From: Streptomyces roseoverticillatus
Lineage (GTDB): Bacteria; Actinomycetota; Actinomycetes; Streptomycetales; Streptomycetaceae
Assembly: GCF_000719265.1 (NCBI RefSeq)
Contig: NZ_JOFL01000033.1
Coordinates: forward strand, 1 to 64,000
Length of the DNA: 64,000 nt
Reading direction: 5' to 3'
Shown: positions 37,714 through 47,820 of the stretch, one piece after another
Layout: every line of letters begins with the position of its first letter
Position numbering within the stretch: position 1 is the first letter of the stretch
Made by a program: the position numbers and the translations under genes
Notes under the pieces: model-generated
Databases searched by the model: none
Told to the model about the DNA's origin: nothing
Seen by the model: the letters and a program-made list of their open reading frames with translations, nothing else

Positions 37714-38799
37714 GTGAGAACCGCCCTCGTCATCGGCACCGGACTGATCGGCACCTCCGCCGCGCTCGCCCTCGCGGGCCGCGGGGTCCACGTCCACCTC
37801 AGGGACCACGATCCGGACGCGGCGCGGACGGCCGCGGCCCGGGGCGCCGGCACCGACGGGGCGCCCGGGGGCCCGGTGGACCTGGTGATCGTCTCCGTGC
37901 CGCCGGCGCACGTCGCGGCCACGCTCGCCGCGGCGATCCGGGACGGCCTCGGCCGCGGCTACATCGACGTCGCGAGCGTCAAGGGCGGCCCGCGCCGCGA
38001 GCTGGAGGCGCTCGGCGCCGACCTCTCCGGCTACCTCGGGACGCACCCGATGGCGGGCCGCGAGCGCTCCGGCCCCATGGCCGCCACGGCCGACCTCTTC
38101 GAGGGCCGCCCGTGGGTGCTCACGCCCACCCGGGACAGCGACACCGAGGTCCTCAACCTGGCCCTCGAACTCGTCGCCCTGTGCCGCGCGGTGCCCGTCG
38201 TCATGGACGCCGACGACCACGACCGGGCCGTCGCCCTCGTCTCGCACACCCCGCACCTGCTCTCCAGCATGGTCGCCGCCCGCCTGCAGGACGCGGACGA
38301 GACGGCCGTGCGGCTGTGCGGCCAGGGCATCCGCGACGTGACCCGGATCGCCGCGTCCGACCCCAAGCTGTGGGTGGAGATCCTCTCCGCCAACCCGGGC
38401 CCCGTCGCCGAGATCCTCGCCGCCGTCGCCGCCGACCTGGACGAGACGGTACGGGCCCTGCGCGCGCTGGAGGCCGCGGACGACGACAAGCGGGAGGAGG
38501 GCGCGGCCGGCCTGGAGGACGTCCTGCGGCGCGGCAACGCGGGCCGCAGCCGGGTGCCGGGCAAGCACGGGGCGGCTCCGGCCGCGTACGAGACGGTCAC
38601 CGTCCTCATCGGCGACCAGCCGGGCGAGCTCGCCCGCATTTTCGCCGACGCGGGCCGGGCGGGCGTGAACATCGAGGACGTCCGCATCGAGCACGCGACG
38701 GGGCAGCAGGCGGGCCTGATCCAGCTCATGGTCGAACCGGGCGCGGTGACGTCCCTGACGGCAACCCTCCGCGACCAGGGCTGGTCACTGCGGCAGTAG
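37714..38799 (+). CDS. tyrA: Prephenate dehydrogenase
   Basis: 361 aa. The Rossmann motif VIGTGLIGTSAALALAGRG is at the N-terminus, HPMAGRERSGP and SHTPHLLSSMVAARL carry catalytic and substrate residues, and a C-terminal ACT-like domain (TVTVLIGDQPGELARIFADA) suggests tyrosine feedback. It converts prephenate to 4-hydroxyphenylpyruvate for tyrosine synthesis. GTG 37714 follows AAGGA. It is first in a tyrA-cmk-acyltransferase-der gene run. Confidence 0.93.
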   Translation: MRTALVIGTGLIGTSAALALAGRGVHVHLRDHDPDAARTAAARGAGTDGAPGGPVDLVIVSVPPAHVAATLAAAIRDGLGRGYIDVASVKGGPRRELEALGADLSGYLGTHPMAGRERSGPMAATADLFEGRPWVLTPTRDSDTEVLNLALELVALCRAVPVVMDADDHDRAVALVSHTPHLLSSMVAARLQDADETAVRLCGQGIRDVTRIAASDPKLWVEILSANPGPVAEILAAVAADLDETVRALRALEAADDDKREEGAAGLEDVLRRGNAGRSRVPGKHGAAPAAYETVTVLIGDQPGELARIFADAGRAGVNIEDVRIEHATGQQAGLIQLMVEPGAVTSLTATLRDQGWSLRQ

Positions 38800-38912
38800 C
38801 GAGGGGTGCGGGCCCGCGGGGCCGATGCCGCTCCCGCGAGCCAGTAACCTTGTCGGAGGCTGGTATGAACCGCCCGTTCCCCACCCCGTGCACAAGGAAG
38901 GTGTCTGACACC

Positions 38913-39614
38913 GTGGAAACCGCCGCCCGGACCGCTCCGGCAGCAGTCATCGTCGGCATCGACGGCCCCTCCGGCACGGGCAAGTCCAGCACGTCCAAGG
39001 CCGTCGCCGCCAAGCTCGGCCTGCGCTACCTGGACACCGGCGCGCAGTACCGCGCGATCACCTGGTGGATGCTGAGCAACGGCATCGACGTGAACGACGC
39101 CGCCGCGGTCGCCGATGCCGCGGGCAAGCCCGAGATCGTCTCCGGCACCGACCCGTCCGCGCCGACCATCACGGTCGACGGTGCCGACGCCGCGGGCCCG
39201 ATCCGCACCCAGGAGGTCACCTCCGCGGTCAGCGCCGTCAGCGCCGTCCCGGAGATCCGTACGCGCCTGACCGAGCTGCAGCGGGCGATCGCCGCCGAGG
39301 CTCCGGCCGGCATCGTCGTCGAGGGCCGCGACATCGGCACGACGGTGCTGCCCGACGCCGACCTCAAGATCTTCCTGACGGCGTCCGCCGAGGCCCGGGC
39401 CGCCCGCCGCAGCGGCGAGCTGAAGGGCAAGGAGGCCGCCGACCTGGCCGCGACCCAGGCCGCCCTGATCAAGCGGGACGCCGCCGACTCCGGCCGCAAG
39501 ACCTCGCCGCTGGCCAAGGCGGGCGACGCGGTCGAGGTGGACACCACGGAGCTCACGCTGGAGCAGGTCATCGAGTGCGTGGTGACCCTGGTCGAGGAGC
39601 GGCGCAGCGCGTGA
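38913..39614 (+). CDS. cmk: Cytidylate kinase
   Basis: 233 aa. P-loop GPSGTGKSSTSKAVA, YLDTGAQYRAITWWML, VEGRDIGTTVLPDADLKIFL and RDAADSGRKTSPL are diagnostic. It phosphorylates CMP and dCMP. GTG 38913 has AAGGAAGG about 11 bases upstream and matches the family N-terminus; ATG 38865 would add 16 residues. The stop overlaps the acyltransferase start (GTGA). Confidence 0.94.
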   Translation: METAARTAPAAVIVGIDGPSGTGKSSTSKAVAAKLGLRYLDTGAQYRAITWWMLSNGIDVNDAAAVADAAGKPEIVSGTDPSAPTITVDGADAAGPIRTQEVTSAVSAVSAVPEIRTRLTELQRAIAAEAPAGIVVEGRDIGTTVLPDADLKIFLTASAEARAARRSGELKGKEAADLAATQAALIKRDAADSGRKTSPLAKAGDAVEVDTTELTLEQVIECVVTLVEERRSA

Positions 39615-40252
39615 CCGCTTCCCCCGGGGGTGCCGCCGTCGGGCGGCGGATCGGCATAGGCCTGATGTACGGGCTGTGGAAGCCGCGTGTGCTGGGCGCC
39701 TGGCGGGTGCCCGCCGCGGGGCCGGTCATCCTGGCCGTGAACCACTCCCACAACGTCGACGGCCCGATGCTCATGGGCACCGCGCCCCGGCCGGTGCACT
39801 TCCTGATCAAGAAGGAGGCGTTCGTCGGCCCCCTCGGCCGGTTCCTGGAAGGGATCGGCCAGCTGAAGGTGGACCGGGAGAGCGCCGACCGCGCCGCGAT
39901 CACGGAGGCGCTGGGCGTCCTGGAGCACGGCGGGGTCCTGGGGATCTTCCCCGAGGGCACCCGGGGCGAGGGTGACTTCGCCTCGCTGCGCGCCGGCCTC
40001 GCCTACTTCGCGGTGCGCTCGGGGGCGCCGATCGTGCCCGTTGCGGTGCTCGGAAGTACCGAGCGCAGGGGCCGCCTCGTGCGCGGCCTGCCGCCGCTGC
40101 GCAGCCGGGTCGACGTCGTCTTCGGGGACGCCTTCGAGGCGGGCGACGGCAGCGGCCGGCGCACGCGCAAGGCGCTGGACGAGGCGACCGTCCGGATCCA
40201 GCAGCGGCTGGGCGCGCACTTGGCGGACGCCAAGCGGCTGACCGGCCGCTGA
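39611..40252 (+). CDS. 1-acyl-sn-glycerol-3-phosphate acyltransferase (PlsC family)
   Basis: 213 aa. The catalytic HX4D is in [11 protein letters not shown], and [20 protein letters not shown] is the substrate-binding motif III. It is expected to acylate lysophosphatidate at the inner membrane face. It is translationally coupled to cmk. The cmk-PlsC-der order is common in actinobacteria. Confidence 0.9.
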   Translation: MTASPGGAAVGRRIGIGLMYGLWKPRVLGAWRVPAAGPVILAVNHSHNVDGPMLMGTAPRPVHFLIKKEAFVGPLGRFLEGIGQLKVDRESADRAAITEALGVLEHGGVLGIFPEGTRGEGDFASLRAGLAYFAVRSGAPIVPVAVLGSTERRGRLVRGLPPLRSRVDVVFGDAFEAGDGSGRRTRKALDEATVRIQQRLGAHLADAKRLTGR

Positions 40253-40310
40253 ACGAGACTTAGTAGCGGACCCGCGGGTCCGCCGACCATACGAACGAGG
40301 AACGGACTTC

Positions 40311-41768
40311 ATGAACGACCAGATCCACGGCGACGAGCACGGTGAGCTTGGCGACGCCGAGTACGCGGAGTTCATGGAGCTCGCGGCGCAGGAGGGCTTC
40401 GAGGCCGACGAGGTCGAGGGCGCCCTCGGCGAGGCCGGTCACGGCCCGCTGCCCGTGCTCGCCGTCGTCGGCCGCCCGAACGTCGGCAAGTCGACGCTCG
40501 TGAACCGCATCATCGGCCGCCGCGAGGCGGTCGTCGAGGACCGCCCGGGCGTCACCCGCGACCGCGTCACCTACGAGGCCGAGTGGGCCGGCCGCCGCTT
40601 CAAGGTCGTCGACACCGGCGGCTGGGAGCAGGACGTCCTCGGCATCGACGCGTCCGTCGCCGCCCAGGCCGAGTACGCGATCGAGGCCGCCGACGCGGTC
40701 GTCTTCGTCGTGGACGCCACGGTCGGCGCGACCGACACCGACGAGGCCGTCGTCAAGCTGCTGCGCCGGGCCGGCAAGCCCGTCGTGCTGTGCGCCAACA
40801 AGGTCGACGGCCCCTCCGCCGAGGCCGACGCCGCCATGCTGTGGTCGCTGGGCCTCGGCGAGCCGATGCCGGTCTCCGCGCTGCACGGCCGCGGCACCGG
40901 CGACATGCTGGACGAGGTCCTCAAGGCCCTGCCCGAGGCCCCGGCCCAGCGCTTCGGCACCGCGGTCGGCGGCCCGCGCCGCATCGCCCTGATCGGCCGC
41001 CCGAACGTCGGCAAGTCCTCCCTGCTCAACAAGGTGGCGGGCGAGGAGCGCGTCGTCGTCAACGAGCTCGCGGGCACCACCCGCGACCCGGTCGACGAGC
41101 TGATCGAGCTCGGCGGCGTGACCTGGAAGTTCGTGGACACCGCGGGCATCCGCAAGCGCGTCCACCTCCAGGAGGGCGCCGACTACTACGCCTCCCTGCG
41201 CACCGCCGCCGCGGTCGAGAAGGCCGAGGTCGCGGTGATCCTGATCGACGCGAGCGAGAGCATCTCCGTCCAGGACCAGCGCATCGTCACCATGGCCGTC
41301 GAGGCCGGCCGTGCGATCGTCATCGCGTACAACAAGTGGGACACGCTCGACGAGGAGCGCCGCTACTACCTCGAGCGCGAGATCGAGACCGAGTTCCAGC
41401 AGGTCGCGTGGGCGCCGCGGGTCAATGTCTCGGCGCAGACCGGCCGGCACATGGAGAAGCTCGTCCCGGCGATCGAGACGGCCCTCGCGGGCTGGGAGAC
41501 GCGCGTGCCGACCGGGCGGCTGAACGCCTTCCTCGGCGAGCTCGTCGCGGCCCACCCGCACCCGATCCGGGGCGGCAAGCAGCCGCGCATCCTCTTCGGC
41601 ACGCAGGCGGGCACGAAGCCCCCGCGGTTCGTCCTCTTCGCCTCCGGCTTCATCGAGGCGGGCTACCGGCGCTTCGTGGAGCGCCGCCTGCGCGAGGAGT
41701 TCGGCTTCGAGGGGACGCCGATCCACATCTCGGTGCGGGTGCGCGAGAAGCGCGGGCGCAAGAAGTAG
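40311..41768 (+). CDS. der: Ribosome biogenesis GTPase Der (EngA)
   Basis: 485 aa. An acidic N-terminal extension of about 45 residues precedes two G domains ([16 protein letters not shown] and [16 protein letters not shown]) and a C-terminal KH-like domain ending in a basic [11 protein letters not shown] tail. Der helps mature the 50S subunit. GAGGAACGG precedes ATG 40311. The last 37 bp of the gene are duplicated downstream. Confidence 0.95.
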   Translation: MNDQIHGDEHGELGDAEYAEFMELAAQEGFEADEVEGALGEAGHGPLPVLAVVGRPNVGKSTLVNRIIGRREAVVEDRPGVTRDRVTYEAEWAGRRFKVVDTGGWEQDVLGIDASVAAQAEYAIEAADAVVFVVDATVGATDTDEAVVKLLRRAGKPVVLCANKVDGPSAEADAAMLWSLGLGEPMPVSALHGRGTGDMLDEVLKALPEAPAQRFGTAVGGPRRIALIGRPNVGKSSLLNKVAGEERVVVNELAGTTRDPVDELIELGGVTWKFVDTAGIRKRVHLQEGADYYASLRTAAAVEKAEVAVILIDASESISVQDQRIVTMAVEAGRAIVIAYNKWDTLDEERRYYLEREIETEFQQVAWAPRVNVSAQTGRHMEKLVPAIETALAGWETRVPTGRLNAFLGELVAAHPHPIRGGKQPRILFGTQAGTKPPRFVLFASGFIEAGYRRFVERRLREEFGFEGTPIHISVRVREKRGRKK

Positions 41769-41868
41769 GCAGGGCGAGCTCTGCCGGACCCCCGGCTGGG
41801 GGTCCGGGGGTTATCCCCCGGGAATTGCAGCCGGTGCGGGTGCGCGAGAAGCGCGGGCGCAAGAAGTA
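41731..41868 (+). repeat. 37-bp direct duplication of the 3' end of der
   Basis: 41731-41767 (in der, encoding [11 protein letters not shown] and most of the stop codon) recurs exactly at 41832-41868, 101 bp further on. The 64 bp between the copies contain the der terminator. The second copy has no start and is not translated as part of der. The layout resembles a direct repeat left by an insertion/excision or unequal duplication. Confidence 0.9.
41784..41807 (+). terminator. Hairpin terminator after der
   Basis: A perfect 10-bp stem (41784-41793 with 41798-41807, GGCT loop) lies 15 bp after the der stop, inside the interval between the two copies of the der 3' end. It has no U-run. Confidence 0.75.
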
Positions 41869-41874
41869 AGACGT

Positions 41875-41909
41875 GAGGGGCTGGGGGCCGTAGGGCCCCG
41901 CAGCCCCTC
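41875..41909. terminator. Second hairpin between convergent der and the 41.9-kb gene
   Basis: A 9-bp outer stem (41875-41883 with 41901-41909) encloses further GGGCC/GGCCC pairing. It ends 5 bp before the stop codon of the opposing gene and so probably terminates it. Confidence 0.7.
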
Positions 41910-41914
41910 TGTCG

Positions 41915-42397
41915 CTAATAGCCGCGCATGCGGCCGTCACGTGGTGCGGGCGGCAGCGCGGGCATGTGCCCGCGCTGCCGCCCGTAGTGCGTGTCCCAGG
42001 CGGTCTGGTAGCCCGACGGAACGTGGTAGCCCAGCTGGCCGGCATAGCCCTGCTGCCCGCCGTACTGGCCGTAGCCGAGCTGCGGATGCGGACCGAAGCC
42101 CACGAACTTCAGCTCCTCCTCGCCGGAACGGTCGAAGGGGAGGGCCCGGAACGAGCGGCGGTACTCGGAGTAGAGCGCATCGTAGATCGGGGTGACCGAG
42201 ACGGGATGGCTCTGCGGGGTGGTGTCGCGGGGTGGGCGCATACCGGGGATGTGGTTCGGGTACGGAATCCGCGGGGCAGGCTCGTATGAGTGCACATACG
42301 AGCCAACGAGCCCGTGGCCCGGGGGATGCGGGCCCGGCCCGTAATGGGCCGCCGGAGCGTGGCCGGCGGGGTCCACGGGGTGCACGACGCTCGTCAC
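41915..42397 (-). CDS. Hypothetical protein, Pro/Gly/Tyr-rich
   Basis: 160 aa. A Pro/His/Gly-rich N-terminus surrounds a short compact-looking core (VTPIYDALYSEYRRSFRALP and KFVGFGPH), followed by a Tyr/Gly/Gln-rich tail. I do not recognise a named domain. The GTG at 42397 overlaps the stop of the upstream gene (GTGA), so the two form one unit. Confidence 0.75.
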   Translation of the reverse strand: MTSVVHPVDPAGHAPAAHYGPGPHPPGHGLVGSYVHSYEPAPRIPYPNHIPGMRPPRDTTPQSHPVSVTPIYDALYSEYRRSFRALPFDRSGEEELKFVGFGPHPQLGYGQYGGQQGYAGQLGYHVPSGYQTAWDTHYGRQRGHMPALPPAPRDGRMRGY

Positions 42398-43218
42398 GTA
42401 CCCGCGAGCGGCATGGACGCGGCGACGAGCCGCCCGGCCGCCGCCGCCCGGTCGAGGGCCTCGCGCAGCAGGTCCTCCCGCGGCTGCGAGCCGATCGTGC
42501 CGACGGGCGCCGCGAAGACCAGCACCCGCTTGGTCTTGTTCACCGCCGAGCGCCACTCGGGGGCCACCTGCATCGCCTGGTGGGCCTGCCACCACGCACT
42601 GGGCTGGCCACCCGCGACGCCCGGCATCAGGATCGCGTGCAGCTGCCCCATGGCCAGCAGCACCGACCAGCCCGGGGTGGGCGGCGGCACCTGCTCCACG
42701 GTGGCGACGGGCGCGAAGCCCTGCTCGATCAGGAGCGGCAGGAAGACGTCGACCGGCCCGGTCGTGCCCGGGCGGGCGATCGGCCCGAGCGGCTCGACGA
42801 CGAGCGCCGGGTGCTGGTCGCCCTTGATCAGCACCAGGCCGCTGGTGACGCCCAGCTCGGCCTGCACGGGCCCGTCGGGCGCGGCGGTCAGCGTGGGCAT
42901 GGCGGCGGGCGCCGGCAGCTGCGGCGCACCGGCCTGCTCACCCTCGCCCTGGATGGAGCGCACGGCGCCCTGCAGCTGTTCCTCGGGGACCGCGACGACC
43001 TGGGAGGGGATGCAGGCGGCGTGCGCGAAGGCGAGCACGGCCGTCTCCTCGCCGACGAAGAGCACGGTGCTGGTCCGCTCCCGGTCCGTGTCGCCCGGTG
43101 TGCGGCAGGACGTGCAGTCGTAGCTGCCCGGGGCGGTGACGCCGCCCAGCAGTCGTTCGGCCTCTTCGTCGCCGATCTCGGCGCGGACGTCCTCACTGAC
43201 GTCGAGCATGCGCGGCAC
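42394..43218 (-). CDS. Hypothetical actinobacterial protein with a CxxC motif
   Basis: 274 aa. The N-terminus has SYDCTSCRTPGD (a CxxC that could bind metal). An alpha/beta body has a repeated feel (TVLFVGEETAVLAFAHAACI; GLVLIKGDQHPALVVEP). No signal or membrane segment is visible. The family is not one I can name; a similar gene next to der is, I believe, conserved in Streptomyces. ATG 43209 is an alternative start. Confidence 0.72.
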   Translation of the reverse strand: MPRMLDVSEDVRAEIGDEEAERLLGGVTAPGSYDCTSCRTPGDTDRERTSTVLFVGEETAVLAFAHAACIPSQVVAVPEEQLQGAVRSIQGEGEQAGAPQLPAPAAMPTLTAAPDGPVQAELGVTSGLVLIKGDQHPALVVEPLGPIARPGTTGPVDVFLPLLIEQGFAPVATVEQVPPPTPGWSVLLAMGQLHAILMPGVAGGQPSAWWQAHQAMQVAPEWRSAVNKTKRVLVFAAPVGTIGSQPREDLLREALDRAAAAGRLVAASMPLAGT

Positions 43219-43405
43219 GGGTGGCTCCTAGATATCGGTGCGTATCACACGGGGGTTCCCGGTTCGTAAGAGCACAACGGGCGATCCGCGGCGGGGGTCA
43301 CGCGTAACGAGTTGGGGATCGGGGCCAACCTCCCGGCCCGTACCACGGTCTAGTCTTCCGGTAGGCGGGCTGGAAGGAATGTCCGCGGCAACCGGCTGGG
43401 GACGA

Positions 43406-44656
43406 ATGCACATCTCATTCCTTATTCACAATGCGTACGGCATCGGCGGGACGATCCGGACCACGTTCAACCTCGCGAGCACCCTCGCCGAGCAGCACGA
43501 CGTGGAGGTCGTCTCCGTCTTCCGCCACCGCGAGGAGCCGGTCTTCTCGCCCGGCGGGAAGGTGCGCCTGCGCCACCTGGTCGACCTGCGCAAGGGCACG
43601 CCGGGCTACGAGGGCGACGACCCGGAGTACGAGCGCCCCGCCGCGGTCTTCCCCGCCACGGAGGGCCGCTACAAGCAGTACAGCGCCCTGACCGACCGGC
43701 GGATCGCCGAGCACCTGCGCACCCTGGACAGCGACGTGGTCGTGGGCACCCGCCCCGGCCTCAACGTGCACATCGCCCAGCAGGCCCGCCGCGGCCCGGT
43801 CCGGGTCGGCCAGGAGCACCTGACGCTGAGCACCCACTCCCAGCCGCTCAAGCTGACGCTGCGCACGCACTACCCGCGGCTGGACGCCGTCACCACCGTG
43901 ACCGAGGCCGACGCCGCGACGTACCGCAAGCTGATGCGGCTGCCCGGCGTGCGGGTGGAGGCCGTGCCCAACAGCATCCCCGCACCGGCCGTGGCCCCGG
44001 CCGACGGCACCGGCAAGTGGGTGGTCGCCGCCGGCCGGCTCGCCCCCGCCAAGCGCTACGACGTGCTGATCCGCGCCTTCGAGAAGGTCGTGGCCGAGCG
44101 TCCCGACTGGAAGCTGCGGATCTACGGCGCGGGCGCCGAGCGCGCCAAGCTGCGCGCCCTCATCGACAAGCGCGGCCTCTACAACCACGTCTTCCTCATG
44201 GGCCCCGCCAATCCCCTGGACCCCGAGTGGGTCAAGGGCTCCATCGGCGCCGTCACCTCCAGCCTGGAGTCGTTCGGCATGACGATCGTCGAGGCGATGC
44301 GCTGCGGCCTGCCGGTGGTCTCCACCGACTGCCCGCACGGCCCCGGCGAGATCATCGACGACGGCGTGGACGGCCTGCTGGTACCGGTCGGCAAGACCGA
44401 CAAGATCGCCGCCGGCCTGCTGAAGCTGATCAACGACGACGAGCTGCGGCAGCGGATGGGCCGGGCGGCGCTCGCGAGCTCCGCCCGGTTCGACCCGGCC
44501 GAGGTCGCCGGCCGCTACGAGCAGCTCTTCGGCGACCTGGTGGCCCGCGGCGCCCTGCGCGGCTCGCTGCACCGCACCCGTGGTGCGCTGCTCAGCAACG
44601 CGTTCAGGACCACGGACGCGAGCCGCTCCGCCCTGCGCCGGGTGCGTGCCGCATGA
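43406..44656 (+). CDS. Glycosyltransferase family 4
   Basis: 416 aa. SFLIHNAYGIGGTIRTTFNL forms the N-terminal acceptor-domain loop; the C-terminal domain has VVAAGRLAPAKRYDVLIRAF and the E-x7-E segment SLESFGMTIVEAMRCGLPVV. GT-B fold, probably cytosolic. ATG 43406 starts exactly at the family N-terminus; ATG 43379 is an alternative with a closer AAGGA. The stop overlaps the next start (ATGA), suggesting the two products cooperate. Confidence 0.86.
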   Translation: MHISFLIHNAYGIGGTIRTTFNLASTLAEQHDVEVVSVFRHREEPVFSPGGKVRLRHLVDLRKGTPGYEGDDPEYERPAAVFPATEGRYKQYSALTDRRIAEHLRTLDSDVVVGTRPGLNVHIAQQARRGPVRVGQEHLTLSTHSQPLKLTLRTHYPRLDAVTTVTEADAATYRKLMRLPGVRVEAVPNSIPAPAVAPADGTGKWVVAAGRLAPAKRYDVLIRAFEKVVAERPDWKLRIYGAGAERAKLRALIDKRGLYNHVFLMGPANPLDPEWVKGSIGAVTSSLESFGMTIVEAMRCGLPVVSTDCPHGPGEIIDDGVDGLLVPVGKTDKIAAGLLKLINDDELRQRMGRAALASSARFDPAEVAGRYEQLFGDLVARGALRGSLHRTRGALLSNAFRTTDASRSALRRVRAA

Positions 44657-45627
44657 CGCCCGAGCGCCGCAAACCCTCCGTGCCCGCGAACTCCGCCGGT
44701 TCCGGCGGCCCCACCACCCCCGAGGAGAGCACCATCGTGTCTGCCCCGGCACCGCCGCGCGCCGACTGCATCGCGGACTCCGCGGGCGGGCTCACCTTCG
44801 ACCTCGACGCCCCCGGCTCCGGCGCCGACCTCAGCGAACCGGGCCACTGGACCGCCGCGCTGGTCCTGCGCCGCCGCGGCGACGACGAGGCCGAGGAGGT
44901 CCGCCTGCCGCTCGCGCCCGACGGCGGGGGACGGCTGCGCGCCGTGCTGCCCAGCACCGTCGCGCTGCCCGAAGGCCGCTGGGACGTCTACGCCGCCTTC
45001 GCCGACGCCGAGCCGCGCCGCCTCGTGCCGGGCCTCGCCGACCTCAGATCGCTGGTCGACCGCAGACCCGGGCCGAGCACCTCGCCGCTCGCGGTCCGCA
45101 TCCCGTACGCGACCAAGCACGGCAACCTCTCGCTGCGCAGCTGGCTGCGGGCCCCGCACGCCGAGGCCGGCGCCCTGCACCCGGACGCCTCGGGGCTGAC
45201 CGCCCACGGCAGCCTGCACCGCGTCGCGGACCCGGCCGCCTGGCTCGCGGGCGCCGTCGTGGAGGCCCGCTGCCGCCGCGCGCCCGACCTCGTCGTCACG
45301 GCCCCGGTGACGCAGGAGAAGCCGGCGGACGACGCCCCCGCCGAGGAGGGCGGCCAGGACTTCTCCTTCACCCTGGACTACGCCCGGCTCGCCGCGGAGT
45401 GGCGGGGCGGCCTGGACGTCTGGGACCTGTGGCTGTGCCCGGCGGACGGCTCGGCTCCCGCCCGTCTCGCCCGCCTCCTCGACGACATCGTCGACAAGCA
45501 GCAGATCTTCGTCTACCCCGCGCTGCCCGTCGACGCGGAGTACGCGCCCGCCCAGGCCGGCCCGTACTACACGGCCGACAACGACCTGGCGGTCCGGATC
45601 GAGGAGCGCCCGCCCGTAGCGGGCTGA
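44653..45627 (+). CDS. Hypothetical protein coupled to the glycosyltransferase
   Basis: 324 aa, no signal peptide or membrane segment. The sequence is beta-rich with two similar-looking halves, including GHWTAALVLRRRGDDEAEEV and, later, RIPYATKHGNLSLRSWLRAP. The second phrase resembles beta-sandwich accessory domains attached to some actinobacterial glycosyltransferases, which would fit its coupling to one. I cannot assign a function. GTG 44737 is a possible shorter start. Confidence 0.7.
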   Translation: MTPERRKPSVPANSAGSGGPTTPEESTIVSAPAPPRADCIADSAGGLTFDLDAPGSGADLSEPGHWTAALVLRRRGDDEAEEVRLPLAPDGGGRLRAVLPSTVALPEGRWDVYAAFADAEPRRLVPGLADLRSLVDRRPGPSTSPLAVRIPYATKHGNLSLRSWLRAPHAEAGALHPDASGLTAHGSLHRVADPAAWLAGAVVEARCRRAPDLVVTAPVTQEKPADDAPAEEGGQDFSFTLDYARLAAEWRGGLDVWDLWLCPADGSAPARLARLLDDIVDKQQIFVYPALPVDAEYAPAQAGPYYTADNDLAVRIEERPPVAG

Positions 45628-45682
45628 CCCCGAGGAGACCGCCGGCCCCGCCCCGGGCTCCGCTCACGAAGGCCCACGACGG

Positions 45683-47368
45683 TCAGGGAGCGGTCGCCCC
45701 GGGCGCTTCCGCCGTCTGCGGGGCGGCGGCCCGGGCCACCTCCGGGTGGTGCAGGTCGAACGCGGGCGACTCCGAACGGATCCGGGGGAGGGCGACGAAG
45801 TTGTGCCGGGGCGGCGGGCAGGACGTCGCCCACTCCAGCGAGCGGCCGTAGCCCCACGGGTCGTCGACGCCGACGGGCTTGCCGTACCTGGCGGTCTTCC
45901 AGACGTTGTAGAAGAACGGCAGGTTGGACAGGCCCAGCAGGAACGCGCCGATCGAGGACACCGTGTTGAGGGCCGTGAAGCCGTCGGCCGCGAGGTAGTC
46001 GGCGTAGCGGCGGGGCATGCCCTCGGCGCCCAGCCAGTGCTGGACGAGGAAGGTGAGGTGGAAGCCCAGGAACAGCGTCCAGAAGTGGATCTTCCCCAGC
46101 CGCTCCTCCAGCATCTTGCCCGTGAGCTTCGGCCACCAGAAGTAGAAGCCCGCGAACGTCGCGAACACCACCGTCCCGAACACCACGTAGTGGAAGTGCG
46201 CGACGACGAAGTAGGTGTCCGTCACGTGGAAGTCCAGCGGCGGCGACGCGAGGATCACCCCGGTCAGGCCGCCGAAGAGGAAGCTCACCAGGAACCCGGC
46301 GGCCCACAGCATCGGCGCCTCGAACGACAGCGAGCCGTGCAGCATCGTGCCGATCCAGTTGAAGAACTTCACGCCGGTCGGCACGGCGATGAGGAACGAC
46401 ATGAAGGAGAAGAAGGGCAGCAGCACCGCTCCGGTGGCGAACATGTGGTGCGCCCAGACCACCAGCGACAGGGCCGTGATGGTCATGGTGGCGCCGACGA
46501 GCGACAGATAGCCGAAGATCGGCTTCCGGGAGAACACCGGGATGATCTCGCTGATGATGCCGAAGAACGGCAGCGCGATGATGTAGACCTCGGGGTGGCC
46601 GAAGAACCAGAAGAGGTGCTGCCACAGCAGCGCCCCGCCGCTCGCGGAGTCGAAGACCAGGGACGAGAACCGCCGGTCCGCCTCCAGCACCAGCAGCGAC
46701 GCCGCCAGGACGGGGAAGGCCAGCAGGATCAGGACCGAGGTGAAGAGCACGTTCCAGGTGAAGACGGGCATCCGGAACATCGTCATCCCGGGCGCGCGCA
46801 TCCCGATGATCGTGGTCAGGAAGTTCACCGCGCCGAGGATCGTGCCGAAGCCGGAGAGCGCCAGCCCCATGATCCACATGTCGGTGCCGATGCCGGGGGA
46901 GCGGACCATGCTGTTGAGCGGGGCGTAGCCGGTCCAGCCGAAGGTGGCGCCGCCCTGCGGCATCAGCAGGCTGGACACCACGATCAGGCCGCCGAAGAGG
47001 TACAGCCAGTACGCGAACATGTTGAGCCGCGGGAAGGCCACGTCCGGCGAGCCGATCTGCAGGGGCATGATCGCGTTGGCGAAGCCGGCGAAGGCCGGGG
47101 TCGCGAAGAGCAGCAGCATGATCGTGCCGTGGGCCGTGAAGGCCTCGTTGAACGACTCGTTGGTCATGAACTGCAGCCCCGGCCGGGCCAGCTCGGCGCG
47201 CATCAGCATCGCCAGCAGGCCGCCCGCCAGGAAGAAGGCGAACGAGGTGATCAGGTAGAGGTTGCCGATGGTCTTGTGGTCGGTGGTCGTGAGCCAGCCG
47301 ATGACGAGCCTGCCCGGTCGGCGCTCCCGCGCCGGGCCGGTGGTCGCCTGCGCGGTGTCCGTCCCCAT
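45683..47368 (-). CDS. ctaD: Cytochrome c oxidase subunit I
   Basis: 561 aa with 12 membrane segments. The low-spin heme ligand is in [10 protein letters not shown], CuB and the Tyr-His crosslink region in [19 protein letters not shown], then AHHMFATG and the heme a3 region [10 protein letters not shown]. It is encoded alone, without ctaC, ctaE or ctaF, so it is probably a second copy. ATG 47368 follows GAGGGA; ATG 47398 would add 10 residues. Confidence 0.95.
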   Translation of the reverse strand: MGTDTAQATTGPARERRPGRLVIGWLTTTDHKTIGNLYLITSFAFFLAGGLLAMLMRAELARPGLQFMTNESFNEAFTAHGTIMLLLFATPAFAGFANAIMPLQIGSPDVAFPRLNMFAYWLYLFGGLIVVSSLLMPQGGATFGWTGYAPLNSMVRSPGIGTDMWIMGLALSGFGTILGAVNFLTTIIGMRAPGMTMFRMPVFTWNVLFTSVLILLAFPVLAASLLVLEADRRFSSLVFDSASGGALLWQHLFWFFGHPEVYIIALPFFGIISEIIPVFSRKPIFGYLSLVGATMTITALSLVVWAHHMFATGAVLLPFFSFMSFLIAVPTGVKFFNWIGTMLHGSLSFEAPMLWAAGFLVSFLFGGLTGVILASPPLDFHVTDTYFVVAHFHYVVFGTVVFATFAGFYFWWPKLTGKMLEERLGKIHFWTLFLGFHLTFLVQHWLGAEGMPRRYADYLAADGFTALNTVSSIGAFLLGLSNLPFFYNVWKTARYGKPVGVDDPWGYGRSLEWATSCPPPRHNFVALPRIRSESPAFDLHHPEVARAAAPQTAEAPGATAP

Positions 47369-47820
47369 CTGCGCTCCCTCGATCGCTCGGTCGTGCACCT
47401 CGACGGGCTTGCGGGCTCACGCCATGATGCTCGTCCCGCGCCCGGCGCGCGAGGGTGCCTCAGATTCGGAATTATTTATTCCGGATACTTCCGGACCACG
47501 GCATTCCCATGACCGTGAACACGGACCCGCAATATCCGACGGGTCCCTTGTGTGCTCATTCGGGCCCTCGTCCGAGGGTTTTCCGGGAGGGTGCGGAAAA
47601 GGATCCGTGTATTTCCCGCCCGCACTTTGTGAAGACGCCCGGTCCCGCGCCGAAAACCCCGTAGGGGTGAAACATTCCGCGGCAAACCACATCGGGTTCT
47701 CTGTGACAGAAGTGTGACCGCCGGGGGACGGTGTCGCCGTGGCGGCGTGCTGCCGGCCCCTCCTGCTTCCCGCCCGCTTCCGCTTCCGTCCGGCGGCGGG
47801 GGCGGCCTACGGTGACGGGC
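47369..47820. other. AT-richer intergenic region upstream of ctaD and the I78 gene
   Basis: 452 bp between divergent genes. 47462-47530 is much lower in GC than its surroundings (GGAATTATTTATTCC, a 5-6-bp inverted repeat at about 47467-47484) and repeats TTCCGGA-like hexamers. TGTGACAGAAGTGTGAC near 47701 is a short direct repeat. I see no convincing gene; the small frames of about 70-90 codons on both strands lack codon bias and ribosome sites. Confidence 0.5.

Noticed and set aside
42232..43269. A 345-residue plus-strand frame opposite the CxxC hypothetical gene
   Set aside because: It is Arg/Gly/His-rich and antisense to two coupled genes with normal codon bias; a high-GC shadow frame.
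47417..47720. Small frames on both strands between ctaD and the I78 gene
   Set aside because: The region is AT-rich with poor third-position GC, and the frames lack ribosome sites and family resemblance.
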